Counted from the first letter of the stretch, positions 43,148 through 52,327 are shown. The stretch: 64,000 nt of DNA from SVFI01 sp964519385 (GCA_964519385.1 CAZFLR010000006.1:39052-103051), one strand, 5' to 3'. Program-made: numbers and translations. Notes: a model not told the origin generated them from the letters alone.

Positions 43148-44569
43148 ATGAAAAAAGCAATTTGGATAACACTGAGTGTCCTGGTTCTCGTTCCCACGCT
43201 TTTGCTCGCCGGGTGCTATGGATTTGTCCGCTGGCAGTTTAAAGACACATTTATGCCCGGACTTTTCGTGAACGGTCTGTACGCAGCGGATTACACACCG
43301 GAACAGTTAAACGAAGAGCTGAAAAAGGATACTGTATGTCCGGATTTTACGGTAAAAGACAAGGACGGAAATGTTTACACATTTTCACTGAGCGAAATAC
43401 AGTATGAGCAGGATTACCTCAGGCAGATACAAAAGATACATGCTTCTCAGTCGGTGCTGAAATTTGCCGGATGGTTTTTGGGCGAGGAAGTCACATTTGA
43501 AGAAAAGGAAATCAAGCCGGAAACAGACTATAGCCGTGAAGCACTTGTTTCGTATCTTGATACAGTGGAATATTTGAAAGATAATTCGGATCCGAAGGGA
43601 AAAATCGTAGAAATCCGAAGAGATCACAGCGGATACTATCTGTATGATGAAACCCGAAATCTCTTAAGTCACGACAAAGCCTCAGCGGCTATTGAGGAGG
43701 CTCTCTCGCAGGGCTGCTTTGATGTGGATCTTTATGAAAAGGGATGCTATATCGAGGTTGACCACACAAGTCAAATGAAAGAAACCCTCGAAAAGTGGGA
43801 ACAGCTTTCGGGTTATATAGAATCCACCATCACATACGATTTTGGAAATGTTACTGAAGTTTTAGACGGCGCAAAAATCAGTAATTTCATTGCGACAGAC
43901 GAGGATGGAGAGTTTCTGTATGATGAATCGGGCTCCATCTTTCTTGATGGGCAGAAGATAAAAGAATATGTCAAAATGCTTGCAGAAAAGTATAACACAG
44001 TCAACAAACCGAGAAATTTCCGCTCGACCCGGGGTGAAATTGTCACTGTAGAAACCGGAACTTACGGATTTAAATTAGATGAAAAAGCGGAAACTGAGTA
44101 TCTGTCAAAGGTAATCGGAAGAAAAAATCAGCTTACCAGAACACCCGAATTTACTCAGACAGCATATACAGGAATTTACAACAGCACAAACGATATAGGT
44201 GACACATATATTGAAGTGGATCTGAGCAATCAGATGATGTACTACTATGAGGCCGGAAAGCGAGTGATTGAAACACCGGTTGTCACCGGAAATACCTCTC
44301 TGGAGCGCGGAACACCACAGAAAGTATGTTATGTATATTCCAAAGAGAGAAATCGTATTCTGCGGGGAGAAGGCTATGCGTCCTTTGTAAACTACTGGAT
44401 GCCCGTATACGGGGGAGTCGGAATACACGATGCCTCATGGCGCGGAAAATTCGGCGGAACGATTTATAAAACAAACGGTTCACACGGATGCATAAACACC
44501 CCGATAAAAGCAGTCAGCGAGCTTTATGATAAGGTTGAAATTGGTACTCCTGTCATCATTTTTTATTAA
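43148..44569 (+). CDS. YkuD-type L,D-transpeptidase
   Basis: A 473-residue membrane-anchored wall enzyme forming 3-3 or related cross-links. A single N-terminal membrane segment (ITLSVLVLVPTLLLAGCYGFV) is followed by two putative peptidoglycan-binding domains (about 40-150 and 220-330; the second has NFRSTRGEIVTV) and the YkuD domain from about 350. The catalytic signature SHGCINTP places H446 and C448. It starts 3 bases after ilvB and is probably translated from the same message, with no functional link evident. Confidence 0.93.
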   Translation: MKKAIWITLSVLVLVPTLLLAGCYGFVRWQFKDTFMPGLFVNGLYAADYTPEQLNEELKKDTVCPDFTVKDKDGNVYTFSLSEIQYEQDYLRQIQKIHASQSVLKFAGWFLGEEVTFEEKEIKPETDYSREALVSYLDTVEYLKDNSDPKGKIVEIRRDHSGYYLYDETRNLLSHDKASAAIEEALSQGCFDVDLYEKGCYIEVDHTSQMKETLEKWEQLSGYIESTITYDFGNVTEVLDGAKISNFIATDEDGEFLYDESGSIFLDGQKIKEYVKMLAEKYNTVNKPRNFRSTRGEIVTVETGTYGFKLDEKAETEYLSKVIGRKNQLTRTPEFTQTAYTGIYNSTNDIGDTYIEVDLSNQMMYYYEAGKRVIETPVVTGNTSLERGTPQKVCYVYSKERNRILRGEGYASFVNYWMPVYGGVGIHDASWRGKFGGTIYKTNGSHGCINTPIKAVSELYDKVEIGTPVIIFY

Positions 44570-44575
44570 AACACG

Positions 44576-44604
44576 TTGACGTATTAAAGTATTAAATGTA
44601 AAAT
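44576..44604 (+). promoter_or_regulatory. Sigma-A promoter for serC-serA
   Basis: TTGACG at 44576-44581, a 17-base spacer and TAAAAT at 44599-44604, in the 97-base gap before serC. The remaining leader is about 50 bases and contains no recognisable riboswitch. Confidence 0.82.
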
Positions 44605-44666
44605 ATAGTTTAAATGTGTCGGAATGAGGCAGAAATATTTCGGCAGAGAGAGGAGAAAAGAAGAAA

Positions 44667-45749
44667 ATGGCAAGAGTTTATAACTTTTCAGCAGGTCCGG
44701 CAGTTTTACCTGAAGAAGTATTAAAAGAAGCTGCAGAAGAAATGTTAGATTACAGAGGATCGGGTATGTCGGTTATGGAAATGAGCCACCGTTCTAAAAC
44801 ATATGATAACATTATTAAAGAAGCAGAAGCAGATCTTCGCGATTTGTTAAATATTCCTGACAACTATAAAGTATTGTTCTTACAGGGCGGAGCGAGCCAG
44901 CAGTTCGCAATGATTCCGATGAACCTGATGAAAAACAAAAAGGCAGGCTACATTGTGACAGGACAGTGGGCCAAGAAGGCATATCAGGAAGCTAAGATTT
45001 ATGGTGAAGCAATTGAGCTTGCTTCTTCTGCGGACAAAACCTTCTCTTACATTCCGGATTGTTCCGACCTTGATATTCCGGAGGATGTAGACTATGTTTA
45101 CATTTGCGAAAATAACACCATATACGGCACTAAATTTAAGGAGCTTCCAAATACGAAGGGACATCTTTTAGTTGCCGATGTTTCATCATGCTTCTTATCA
45201 GAGCCGATGGATGTTGAAAAATATGGCGTAATTTACGGCGGTGTCCAGAAAAATATCGGTCCTGCCGGTGTGGTAATAGCAATTATCCGTGAAGACCTCA
45301 TCACCGAGGATGTTCTTCCGGGAACACCTACCATGCTTAAATACAAGATTCATGCAGACAATGATTCCTTATACAACACTCCTCCTGCTTACGGAATTTA
45401 CATTTGTGGTAAGGTATTCAAATGGCTTAAAAAGCAGGGCGGACTTGCTGCAATGAAGGAGTATAACGAAAAGAAGGCAGCAATTCTTTACGATTTCCTT
45501 GATGAATCTAAGCTGTTCAAAGGAACTGTATGCAAGAAAGACCGTTCTCTTATGAATGTTCCGTTTGTGACAGGCAGTGATGAGCTCGATGCGAAGTTTA
45601 TCAAAGAAGCAAAAGAAGCAGGATTTGAAAATTTAAAGGGACACAGAAGTGTCGGAGGTATGAGAGCAAGTATCTACAATGCAATGCCGATTGAGGGCGT
45701 AGAAAAATTAGTTGCATTCATGAAAGAGTTTGAAGCAAACAACGCATAA
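44667..45749 (+). CDS. serC: Phosphoserine aminotransferase
   Basis: Second step of serine synthesis: transfers an amino group from glutamate to 3-phosphohydroxypyruvate. The 360-residue PLP enzyme has the N-terminus YNFSAGPAVLPEEVL, the FLQGGASQQFAMIPMN loop and the PLP-binding Lys 195 in GGVQKNIGPAG. The C-terminus has GHRSVGGMRASIYNAMP. It begins the serC-serA unit and is followed after 17 bases by serA. Confidence 0.97.
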   Translation: MARVYNFSAGPAVLPEEVLKEAAEEMLDYRGSGMSVMEMSHRSKTYDNIIKEAEADLRDLLNIPDNYKVLFLQGGASQQFAMIPMNLMKNKKAGYIVTGQWAKKAYQEAKIYGEAIELASSADKTFSYIPDCSDLDIPEDVDYVYICENNTIYGTKFKELPNTKGHLLVADVSSCFLSEPMDVEKYGVIYGGVQKNIGPAGVVIAIIREDLITEDVLPGTPTMLKYKIHADNDSLYNTPPAYGIYICGKVFKWLKKQGGLAAMKEYNEKKAAILYDFLDESKLFKGTVCKKDRSLMNVPFVTGSDELDAKFIKEAKEAGFENLKGHRSVGGMRASIYNAMPIEGVEKLVAFMKEFEANNA

Positions 45750-45766
45750 AGAAAGAAGGATATAAA

Positions 45767-46930
45767 ATGTTTAAATATTATTGCTTAAATCCGATTGCAC
45801 AGGTTGGACTTGTGAAATTTAATGACAGCTTTGCAAAAACAGAAGACGTAAATGCTGCGGAGGGAATTTTGGTAAGAAGTGCTTCCATGCATGAGATGGA
45901 GCTTTCTGACAACCTTCTTGCCATCGCAAGAGCAGGAGCGGGAGTGAACAACATTCCGCTCGATAAATGTGCAGAAAAGGGTATTGTTGTCTTTAATACA
46001 CCGGGAGCTAATGCAAACGGAGTAAAAGAACTTGTTTTTGCAGGTATGCTTCTCGCATCACGTGATGTTGTCGGTGGAATTGAGTGGGTAAAGGCACAGA
46101 CCGAAAATGACAACGTTGCAAAGGATGCTGAAAAAGAAAAGAAAAAATTTGCCGGAACTGAGCTTCAGGACAAGAAACTCGGCGTTATCGGTCTTGGTGC
46201 CATCGGTGTCAAGGTTGCCAATACAGCAAAACATTTCGGAATGGAAGTTTATGGTTATGACCCATATGTTTCAGTCGATGCAGCATGGAACTTAAACCGT
46301 GATATCAAGCATGTATTGAATGTGGAAGAGATTTATGAGAAATGTGATTATATCACAATTCACGTTCCGCTTCTTGACAGCACAAAGGGTATGATTGACA
46401 AGGAAGCCATCGAAAAGATGAAAGACGGAGTGATTATTTTAAACTTTGCCCGTGACCTTCTTGCAAACGAAGCAGATGTTCTTGACGGAATTAAGAAAGG
46501 AAAAATCCGCAAATATGTTACGGACTTCCCGAATACAACAACCGTCGGAAAAGAAGGCTGCATTGTCATTCCGCACCTCGGAGCTTCCACGGAAGAATCA
46601 GAAGACAACTGTGCAAAGATGGCAGTACAGGAGATGATGAATTACCTTGAAAATGGTAACATCATTAACAGTGTAAACTTTCCTCGCCTTGATATGGGTA
46701 TCTGCAGTCAGGCAGGACGTGTGGCAATTTTCCACAAGAACGTTGCAAACATGATTACGAAGTTTACAGCGACCTTCGGTGATGCAGGAATCAACATCAC
46801 AGATATGGCAAATAAGTCAAAAGGTGAGTATGCGTACACAATGATTGATGTGGAAACACCGTTTAACGAGGAAATGGTAAATAAGCTTGCAGCAATCGAT
46901 GGTGTAATTCGTGTCCGCGTCGTAAAATAA
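45767..46930 (+). CDS. serA: D-3-phosphoglycerate dehydrogenase
   Basis: First committed step of serine synthesis, oxidising 3-phosphoglycerate with NAD. The 387-residue protein has the dehydrogenase signature LGVIGLGAIGVKVANTAK, the catalytic-region HLGASTEESEDNC and a C-terminal ACT domain (about 315-387, with FHKNVANMITKFTATFGDAGIN), which usually gives serine feedback control. It lacks the long allosteric-substrate-binding domain of some homologues. It follows serC on the same transcript, and a terminator comes after it. Confidence 0.96.
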   Translation: MFKYYCLNPIAQVGLVKFNDSFAKTEDVNAAEGILVRSASMHEMELSDNLLAIARAGAGVNNIPLDKCAEKGIVVFNTPGANANGVKELVFAGMLLASRDVVGGIEWVKAQTENDNVAKDAEKEKKKFAGTELQDKKLGVIGLGAIGVKVANTAKHFGMEVYGYDPYVSVDAAWNLNRDIKHVLNVEEIYEKCDYITIHVPLLDSTKGMIDKEAIEKMKDGVIILNFARDLLANEADVLDGIKKGKIRKYVTDFPNTTTVGKEGCIVIPHLGASTEESEDNCAKMAVQEMMNYLENGNIINSVNFPRLDMGICSQAGRVAIFHKNVANMITKFTATFGDAGINITDMANKSKGEYAYTMIDVETPFNEEMVNKLAAIDGVIRVRVVK

Positions 46931-46969
46931 ATAACGGTCAAAGCACCGTGATATGGTAAGATGAAAAAT

Positions 46970-47004
46970 CCCCATGTACTTAAATGTACATGGGGCTCTT
47001 TTTT
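46970..47004. terminator. Terminator after serA
   Basis: CCCCATGTAC (46970-46979) and GTACATGGGG (46986-46995) pair around a 6-base loop, followed by CTCTTTTTT. It faces a minus-strand gene ending at 47003 and may act both ways. Confidence 0.88.
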
Positions 47005-47260
47005 ATACCTGAAAATCTGCAAAATCTGCTTTAAATTTCTGCTGCTTTTCAACTGCAGCCTCAGATGCCAGATCCATATAGCGAATGAAAATATCTTCGA
47101 CAGCAATACCTGTTTCGGAGGAAATTGTCTCCATAATCGGTTTTAATTTCTCGAGCTGTTCTGAGATAGGGGTTTTCTGCGGATCCGGATCGATGTCTGC
47201 CATCACATCGTTTGCGTATTCAGTGATACGGTCTAAAAAAATCTTATCCTGATTTGTCAT
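47003..47260 (-). CDS. Small conserved-looking protein of unknown function (85 aa)
   Basis: An 85-residue acidic, helical protein that I do not recognise. The start at 47260 follows GAAGGAAG; a longer frame from 47320 is less likely. It has KIFLDRITEYANDVMADID, a central Pro-rich turn and AVEKQQKFKADFADF at the end, with no signal peptide. A strong, extended -10 promoter is placed directly upstream, so it is very likely a real, separately expressed gene. It is convergent with serA. Confidence 0.72.
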   Translation of the reverse strand: MTNQDKIFLDRITEYANDVMADIDPDPQKTPISEQLEKLKPIMETISSETGIAVEDIFIRYMDLASEAAVEKQQKFKADFADFQV

Positions 47261-47310
47261 AATCACACTTCCTTCTGTAAAAAATCTAATCTGAAACTCA
47301 TACAAAACAC

Positions 47311-47339
47311 ATGATAGCATTTTATAGGATAACTGTCAA
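47311..47339 (-). promoter_or_regulatory. Consensus promoter for the 85-residue protein
   Basis: Minus strand TTGACA (47339-47334), a 17-base spacer ending in TGC, then TATCAT (47316-47311): consensus -35 with an extended -10. Confidence 0.82.
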
Positions 47340-47344
47340 AATTG

Positions 47345-47373
47345 TTTACGAAAATCTTCATATTTGCTATAAT
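47345..47373 (+). promoter_or_regulatory. Extended -10 promoter for the DUF1015 gene
   Basis: TTTACG at 47345-47350, a 17-base spacer ending in TGC, then the perfect TATAAT at 47368-47373. It lies 6 bases from the divergent promoter on the other strand. Confidence 0.75.
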
Positions 47374-47413
47374 GATGAAATGATATATACATTACTTTTA
47401 AAGGAGATAGATT

Positions 47414-48697
47414 ATGGCAGGAATACATCCGTTTAAGGCAATAAGACCAAAGAAAGGGCTTGAGGCAGACATAGCAGCACTTCCTTATGATGTCTATAAC
47501 CGCGCAGAAGCTAAGGAAGTCGTAAGCCGTGAGCCATTGTCCTTTTTGAAGATAGACAGGGCAGAGACACAGTTTGATGACAGCGTGGATACATATGCTC
47601 CCTGCGTATACCAAAAAGCACATGATATGCTTTGGGATATGATAAAAAACGGGGAGTTTGTTCAGGACAGTCAGGAATGCTATTATATTTATGAGCTTAC
47701 GATGGACGGAAGACGCCAGAGTGGTATTGTGGCTGTTTCCGATGTGGATGACTATCTGAATAATGTGATTAAAAAACACGAAAATACGAGAGCTGATAAA
47801 GAAGCTGACCGCATCCGTCATGTAGATATCTGCGACGCGCAGACCGGTCCGATTTTTCTCGCATATCGCTCCCATGAGGAAATTAACAGGATTGTAAATG
47901 CAAAGAAATCCGAGGCACCGGAATTTGAATTCACAAAGGAAGATAACGTAACTCACAGGGTATGGATCCTTGATGAGAAAGCTGATGTGGACTCTATCCG
48001 CGAAGCGTTTGCTTCTATGAAGGAAATTTATATTGCAGACGGACATCACAGATGTGCATCCGCTGTAAAGGTTTCACTGAAACGCCGTGAGGAAAATCCT
48101 TCCTACACCGGAAAAGAGGAGTTTAACCGATTCCTTTCCGTTCTGTTCCCGGATGACCAGCTTATGATTATGGACTATAACCGTGTAGTCAGGGACTTAA
48201 ACGGATATACTCCTTCTGAATTCCTTTCCGCGGTTTCGGAAGTATTTGAATGTGAAAAAATTGATTCTGCTTCGTACACCGGAAAAACGGCAAAGGAAAA
48301 AGACAGTCTCTTAAGACCATCCCAAAAAGGGCAGGTGTCCATGTATCTGGAAGGGGACTGGTACAGACTCAGTTTTAAGGAAACCTATTTAAACGAGGAC
48401 CCTGTAAAAGGACTGGATGTTTCACTTTTACAGTATTATGTTCTGGGACCGGTACTCGGAATCGAAGACCCAAAGACGGATAAGCGCATTGATTTTGTGG
48501 GCGGAATCCGAGGTATAGCAGAGCTTGAGAGACGCGTTTTTGAGGATTGCAGGGTGGCATTTCTCATGTATCCGACTTCTATCGGAGAGCTTTTTGCAGT
48601 TTCAGATGCCGGACTTTTAATGCCGCCGAAATCCACATGGTTTGAGCCGAAACTTCGTAGCGGACTCTTTATACACAGCCTAGAAAACCAGCCGTAA
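47414..48697 (+). CDS. DUF1015-family protein
   Basis: A 427-residue cytosolic protein of the DUF1015 family, recognised from MAGIHPFKAIRPKKGLEADI, ALPYDVYNRAEA, KKHENTRADKEADRIRH and YIADGHHRCASA. The family is often found near serine-synthesis genes, as here (serC-serA upstream). The biochemical activity has not, to my knowledge, been firmly established. Its start follows AAAGGAG. glgB starts 14 bases after it. Confidence 0.9.
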   Translation: MAGIHPFKAIRPKKGLEADIAALPYDVYNRAEAKEVVSREPLSFLKIDRAETQFDDSVDTYAPCVYQKAHDMLWDMIKNGEFVQDSQECYYIYELTMDGRRQSGIVAVSDVDDYLNNVIKKHENTRADKEADRIRHVDICDAQTGPIFLAYRSHEEINRIVNAKKSEAPEFEFTKEDNVTHRVWILDEKADVDSIREAFASMKEIYIADGHHRCASAVKVSLKRREENPSYTGKEEFNRFLSVLFPDDQLMIMDYNRVVRDLNGYTPSEFLSAVSEVFECEKIDSASYTGKTAKEKDSLLRPSQKGQVSMYLEGDWYRLSFKETYLNEDPVKGLDVSLLQYYVLGPVLGIEDPKTDKRIDFVGGIRGIAELERRVFEDCRVAFLMYPTSIGELFAVSDAGLLMPPKSTWFEPKLRSGLFIHSLENQP

Positions 48698-48711
48698 TAT
48701 GGAGGTAGAAT

Positions 48712-51210
48712 ATGACGAAAAAACTTTATAAACTGATGAACTGGGCAGACATTGAAGGGATTGTTTATTCGGAGGAGGATAATCCTCATCGCATTCTGGG
48801 CGCACATCCTTCCGGTCTGAATACACTTGTACAGTTCTTTTATCCGGGGGCGGTAAAGGCGACTGTAGTTACCGAAAAAAACACATACAAAATGGAAATG
48901 GCCGATGAAGAAGGTTTTTTTGCAGCTCTTCTTCCGAAAACGGATAAGACCAAATACACAATCGAGGCTGAATTTGAAAACGGAAAAACTCTGGAAATCT
49001 GTGATCCGTATAACTTTAAGCCTTTAATCACACAAAAGGATGCCGAAAAGTTCAACAACGGAATTCATTATACGATTTATGAACTTCTCGGTGCGCATGT
49101 AAAGACCATCGACGGTGTCACCGGTGTGTATTTTGCCGTATGGGCACCAAACGCAATGCGCGTGAGTGTTGTCGGTGACTTTAACCACTGGGACGGACGT
49201 GTTCATCAGATGCGCAGACTTTGGGATTCCGGAATTTTTGAACTCTTTGTCCCGTGTGCCAACATAAAAGATAATTATAAATTTGAAATTAAAGTTAAGG
49301 GCGGAAATGTATTCTTAAAGGCAGACCCTTACGGAAATTATGCACAGCTCCGTCCGGATTCGGCATCTGTGGTCACCGATCTGACACATTTTCAATGGAC
49401 GGACGAAAAATGGATGCAGGAGAGAATAAGCTTTTCTGCCGAAGAGGCTCCGATGTCCGTGCTTGAGGTACATCTCGGCTCCTTTGCAAAGCCTGACGAG
49501 AAGGACGGAAGACCTTTCTATAATTATCGTGAGCTTGCTCCGATGATTATTAAGTATGTAAAAGAAATGGGATACACCCACGTTGAACTCATGCCTGTGA
49601 TGGAGCATCCGCTCGATGCATCCTGGGGATATCAGATTATCGGATATTATGCGCCGACTTCACGCTACGGGGCACCGGAGGACTTTATGTATTTTATGAA
49701 TGAGATGCATAAGAACGGCATTGGTGTCATTCTGGATTGGGTACCGGCGCACTTCCCGAAGGACGAGCAGGGACTTTCCTGCTTTGACGGAACCTGTCTG
49801 TATGAGCATGCAGATCCGCGTCAGGGAGAGCACCCTCACTGGGGAACGAAAATCTTTAATTACGGCCGCCCGGAAGTGAAGAATTATCTGATTGCCAATG
49901 TTTTATATTGGATTCATGTCTATCATGCGGACGGTATACGAATGGATGCGGTTGCTTCGATGCTTTATCTTGATTATGGAAAGAATGACGGCGAATGGGT
50001 TGCCAATATGTACGGCGGAAAAGAAAACCTTGAAGCAATAGAATTCCTTAAGCATCTCAACAGCATCGTACACAAGCAGAAGAACGGCGTTTTGATGATT
50101 GCCGAAGAATCCACAGCATGGCCGAAGGTAACGGATATTGTGGAGAAGGACGGTCTCGGCTTTGATTTAAAATGGAACATGGGATGGATGAATGATTTCA
50201 CCGGTTACATGCATTACGACCCGTTTTTCAGAGGACAGCATCACGGAGAACTCACCTTCAGCATGATTTATGCGTACAGTGAAAAATTCATGCTTGTTTT
50301 GTCTCATGATGAAGTAGTTCACGGAAAATCTTCCATGATTGGAAAAATGCCGGGAGAAATTCCGGATAAATTTAAAAACCTGCGCGCTGCATACGGATTT
50401 ATGATGACACATCCGGGCAAAAAACTGTTGTTTATGGGACAGGATATTGCCGAATTTGACGAGTGGAACGAACAGCGCAGTGTTGAGTGGGAGCTTCTTC
50501 AGTATGACGACCACAAGAGTATGCAGGAATATGTAAAAACTTTAAATAAATTCTACAGAGAATATCCGGCACTTCACTCACTGGATTACAGTCCGGAGGG
50601 CTTTGAGTGGATTAATAATATTTCAGCAAATGAAAATGTAGTTGCTTTCCTCAGAAAAACCCAAAACGAGAAAGATACGCTGCTTGTCGTATGTAATTTT
50701 GCAAACGAAGAGCGAGAAGCCTATAAAATCGGTGTGCCTTTCCCAGGCAAATATAAGGAAATCTTAAATTCCGACTCGCGCAAATTTAACGGTGGCAATT
50801 ACATCAATGCACGTGCAATTGCTTCCTGCGAAAGCGAGTGCGACGGAAGAGAGGATTCCATCCGGATTAAGATGCCGGCTCTTTCCGTACAGATATTCTC
50901 TTACACGCCTTTTACGGCAAAAGAAAAGGAGGAGATTGAAAAACGCAAAGAGGAAGAACGTCAAAAACAGATTGAGCTTGCCAAAATTGAAGCTGCCACA
51001 GAAGCTGAGAAACAGGCCCGCCGTCTTGCAAATGATGCAATGGAGCAGGCAAAGCGTGCACAGGCAGAAGCCAAGCTTGCCTTAAAGCATGCCATGGAAG
51101 AAGCCAAACGTGCGGAAGAACTTGAGAAAGAAGCACGCGAGCTGGAAAAAGAAGCAACCAAGCGTGCGGACGAAAGTCAGAAGGTAAAAGACGAGGCTAA
51201 GTATGTATAA
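48712..51210 (+). CDS. glgB: 1,4-alpha-glucan branching enzyme with a coiled-coil tail
   Basis: Makes alpha-1,6 branches in glycogen. Residues about 20-110 and 125-220 are N-terminal beta modules (CBM48-like: FAVWAPNAMRVSVVGDFNHWDG). The GH13 barrel follows with HVELMPVMEHP, catalytic nucleophile D412 (GIRMDAVASML), acid E465 (MIAEES) and D533 (LSHDEVVHG). The C-terminal beta domain ends near 730. The enzyme normally stops there; this one has about 97 more residues (736-832), highly charged and Ala-rich (KEKEEIEKRKEEERQ ... EQAKRAQAEAKLALKHAMEEAKR), a predicted long coiled coil. The 3' end overlaps the MscS gene by 8 bases. Confidence 0.95.
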   Translation: MTKKLYKLMNWADIEGIVYSEEDNPHRILGAHPSGLNTLVQFFYPGAVKATVVTEKNTYKMEMADEEGFFAALLPKTDKTKYTIEAEFENGKTLEICDPYNFKPLITQKDAEKFNNGIHYTIYELLGAHVKTIDGVTGVYFAVWAPNAMRVSVVGDFNHWDGRVHQMRRLWDSGIFELFVPCANIKDNYKFEIKVKGGNVFLKADPYGNYAQLRPDSASVVTDLTHFQWTDEKWMQERISFSAEEAPMSVLEVHLGSFAKPDEKDGRPFYNYRELAPMIIKYVKEMGYTHVELMPVMEHPLDASWGYQIIGYYAPTSRYGAPEDFMYFMNEMHKNGIGVILDWVPAHFPKDEQGLSCFDGTCLYEHADPRQGEHPHWGTKIFNYGRPEVKNYLIANVLYWIHVYHADGIRMDAVASMLYLDYGKNDGEWVANMYGGKENLEAIEFLKHLNSIVHKQKNGVLMIAEESTAWPKVTDIVEKDGLGFDLKWNMGWMNDFTGYMHYDPFFRGQHHGELTFSMIYAYSEKFMLVLSHDEVVHGKSSMIGKMPGEIPDKFKNLRAAYGFMMTHPGKKLLFMGQDIAEFDEWNEQRSVEWELLQYDDHKSMQEYVKTLNKFYREYPALHSLDYSPEGFEWINNISANENVVAFLRKTQNEKDTLLVVCNFANEEREAYKIGVPFPGKYKEILNSDSRKFNGGNYINARAIASCESECDGREDSIRIKMPALSVQIFSYTPFTAKEKEEIEKRKEEERQKQIELAKIEAATEAEKQARRLANDAMEQAKRAQAEAKLALKHAMEEAKRAEELEKEARELEKEATKRADESQKVKDEAKYV

Positions 51211-52066
51211 TAATGGATATACAGGCGAAGACATTGCCGGAAAACTCAGTATGTCCGAGCAGTTTTTTGAAACACTTTTTCAGAAAGCATTAAATCTCGG
51301 TATCAGGATATTTTTTGCACTGATTTTTTTCTTCCTTGGTGTCCAGCTTATCAAATTTATAAGAAAAATACTGAAAAAATCTCTCCGGAAGGCAAATGCA
51401 GATGTGGGAGTCATCCAGTTTCTTGATTCTTTTGTGAAGTTTGCACTGTATCTCGTGCTCCTTTTTATGGTTGCCTCAGGCTTTGGTCTGGATGCAACCA
51501 GTGTTGTGGCTGTGGTGGGTTCGGCAGGTGTGGCCGTCGGACTTGCACTGCAGGGAAGTCTTTCAAATCTTGCAGGCGGAGTTTTAATCTTACTGTTAAA
51601 GCCGTTTAAGGTCGGAGATTATATTATTGAAGACACGAACAAAAACGAAGGAACAGTCACGGAAATTCAGATTTTCTACACGAAACTGACAACACCGGAC
51701 GGAAGGACCGTGGTTCTTCCGAATGGTACGCTTGCAAATTCCTCTCTGACTAACGTGACCGATACCGGTGTGCGGAGACTTGACCTTGCAGTCGGTATTT
51801 CGTATGAGGCCGATTTAAAGCTCGCAAAGCAGACTGCCGTGCAAGTTCTGGATGAGGAAGAGTCAGTCATACGGAACCGGGAAACGGATGTATTTGTCAG
51901 CGACCTGGGAGAGAGTGCTGTGATTGTAAATCTAAGATGTCACGTGAAATCGGAGGATTATTGGGCGGCGAGAAGCCGTATTTTAGAAAACGTAAAATTT
52001 GCCTTTGATGAAAACGGAATAGAGATTCCTTATCCGAAAATGGATGTCAGCTTAAAGGAAAAATGA
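51203..52066 (+). CDS. Small-conductance mechanosensitive channel (MscS family)
   Basis: A 287-residue membrane channel that relieves turgor at osmotic downshift. Three membrane segments are visible (about 25-50, 70-95, and the pore-lining 100-125 with GLALQGSLSNLAGGVLILLLKPFKVGDYI, the MscS pore signature, split here across two phrases). The beta domain follows (VTEIQIFYTKLTTPDGRTVVLPNG) and a cytosolic C-terminal domain. It overlaps the glgB end by 8 bases in another frame. An ATG at codon 17 is an alternative start. Confidence 0.94.
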   Translation: MYNNGYTGEDIAGKLSMSEQFFETLFQKALNLGIRIFFALIFFFLGVQLIKFIRKILKKSLRKANADVGVIQFLDSFVKFALYLVLLFMVASGFGLDATSVVAVVGSAGVAVGLALQGSLSNLAGGVLILLLKPFKVGDYIIEDTNKNEGTVTEIQIFYTKLTTPDGRTVVLPNGTLANSSLTNVTDTGVRRLDLAVGISYEADLKLAKQTAVQVLDEEESVIRNRETDVFVSDLGESAVIVNLRCHVKSEDYWAARSRILENVKFAFDENGIEIPYPKMDVSLKEK

Positions 52067-52071
52067 CAAAA

Positions 52072-52112
52072 AAGAAACGCAAGTCTCATATTGTTTGAGA
52101 CTTGCGTTTCTT
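52072..52112 (-). terminator. Terminator of the tRNA-Thr gene
   Basis: Perfect 17-base arms, 52072-52088 and 52096-52112, with a 7-base loop. On the minus strand the stem is followed by TTTTTGTC. It also lies 5 bases after the MscS stop and could stop that transcript less efficiently. Confidence 0.88.
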
Positions 52113-52113
52113 A

Positions 52114-52186
52114 AGCTGAAAAAGGGACTTGAACCCTCGACCCCTTCATTACGAGTGAAGTGCTCTACCGACTGAGCTATTTCAGC
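52114..52186 (-). tRNA. tRNA-Thr (anticodon CGT)
   Basis: A 73-base cloverleaf on the minus strand. The acceptor arms are GCTGAAA and TTTCAGC, the D-loop region is TAGCTCAGTCGGTAGAGCA, the anticodon stem CTTCA/TGAAG encloses the loop CTCGTAA, and the T-arm has GGGTTCAAGTCCC. Anticodon CGT reads ACG (Thr). CCA is not encoded. It stands alone with its own promoter and terminator. Confidence 0.96.
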
Positions 52187-52220
52187 ATGTATAAACGGTA
52201 TAACTTGCTTACCGAATTGT

Positions 52221-52249
52221 ATTATATCGAAAATGTTCATGAATTGCAA
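52221..52249 (-). promoter_or_regulatory. Promoter for tRNA-Thr
   Basis: Minus strand TTGCAA (52249-52244), a 17-base spacer and the perfect TATAAT (52226-52221), about 35 bases before the mature 5' end. Confidence 0.85.
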
Positions 52250-52297
52250 CCACATTTTTAGGTTATTTTTTGAAATATATGTTAAAAAGAATATGTA

Positions 52298-52325
52298 CCG
52301 CAAAGTTTAAGGCTTTGCGGGTTTT
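52298..52325. terminator. Terminator at the end of the ABC transporter operon
   Basis: CCGCAAAG (52298-52305) and CTTTGCGG (52313-52320) form a stem; GTTTTTG follows on the plus strand. It lies 3 bases past the permease stop on the minus strand, where it probably ends that operon, although the T-tract there is less direct. Confidence 0.6.
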
Positions 52326-52327
52326 TG

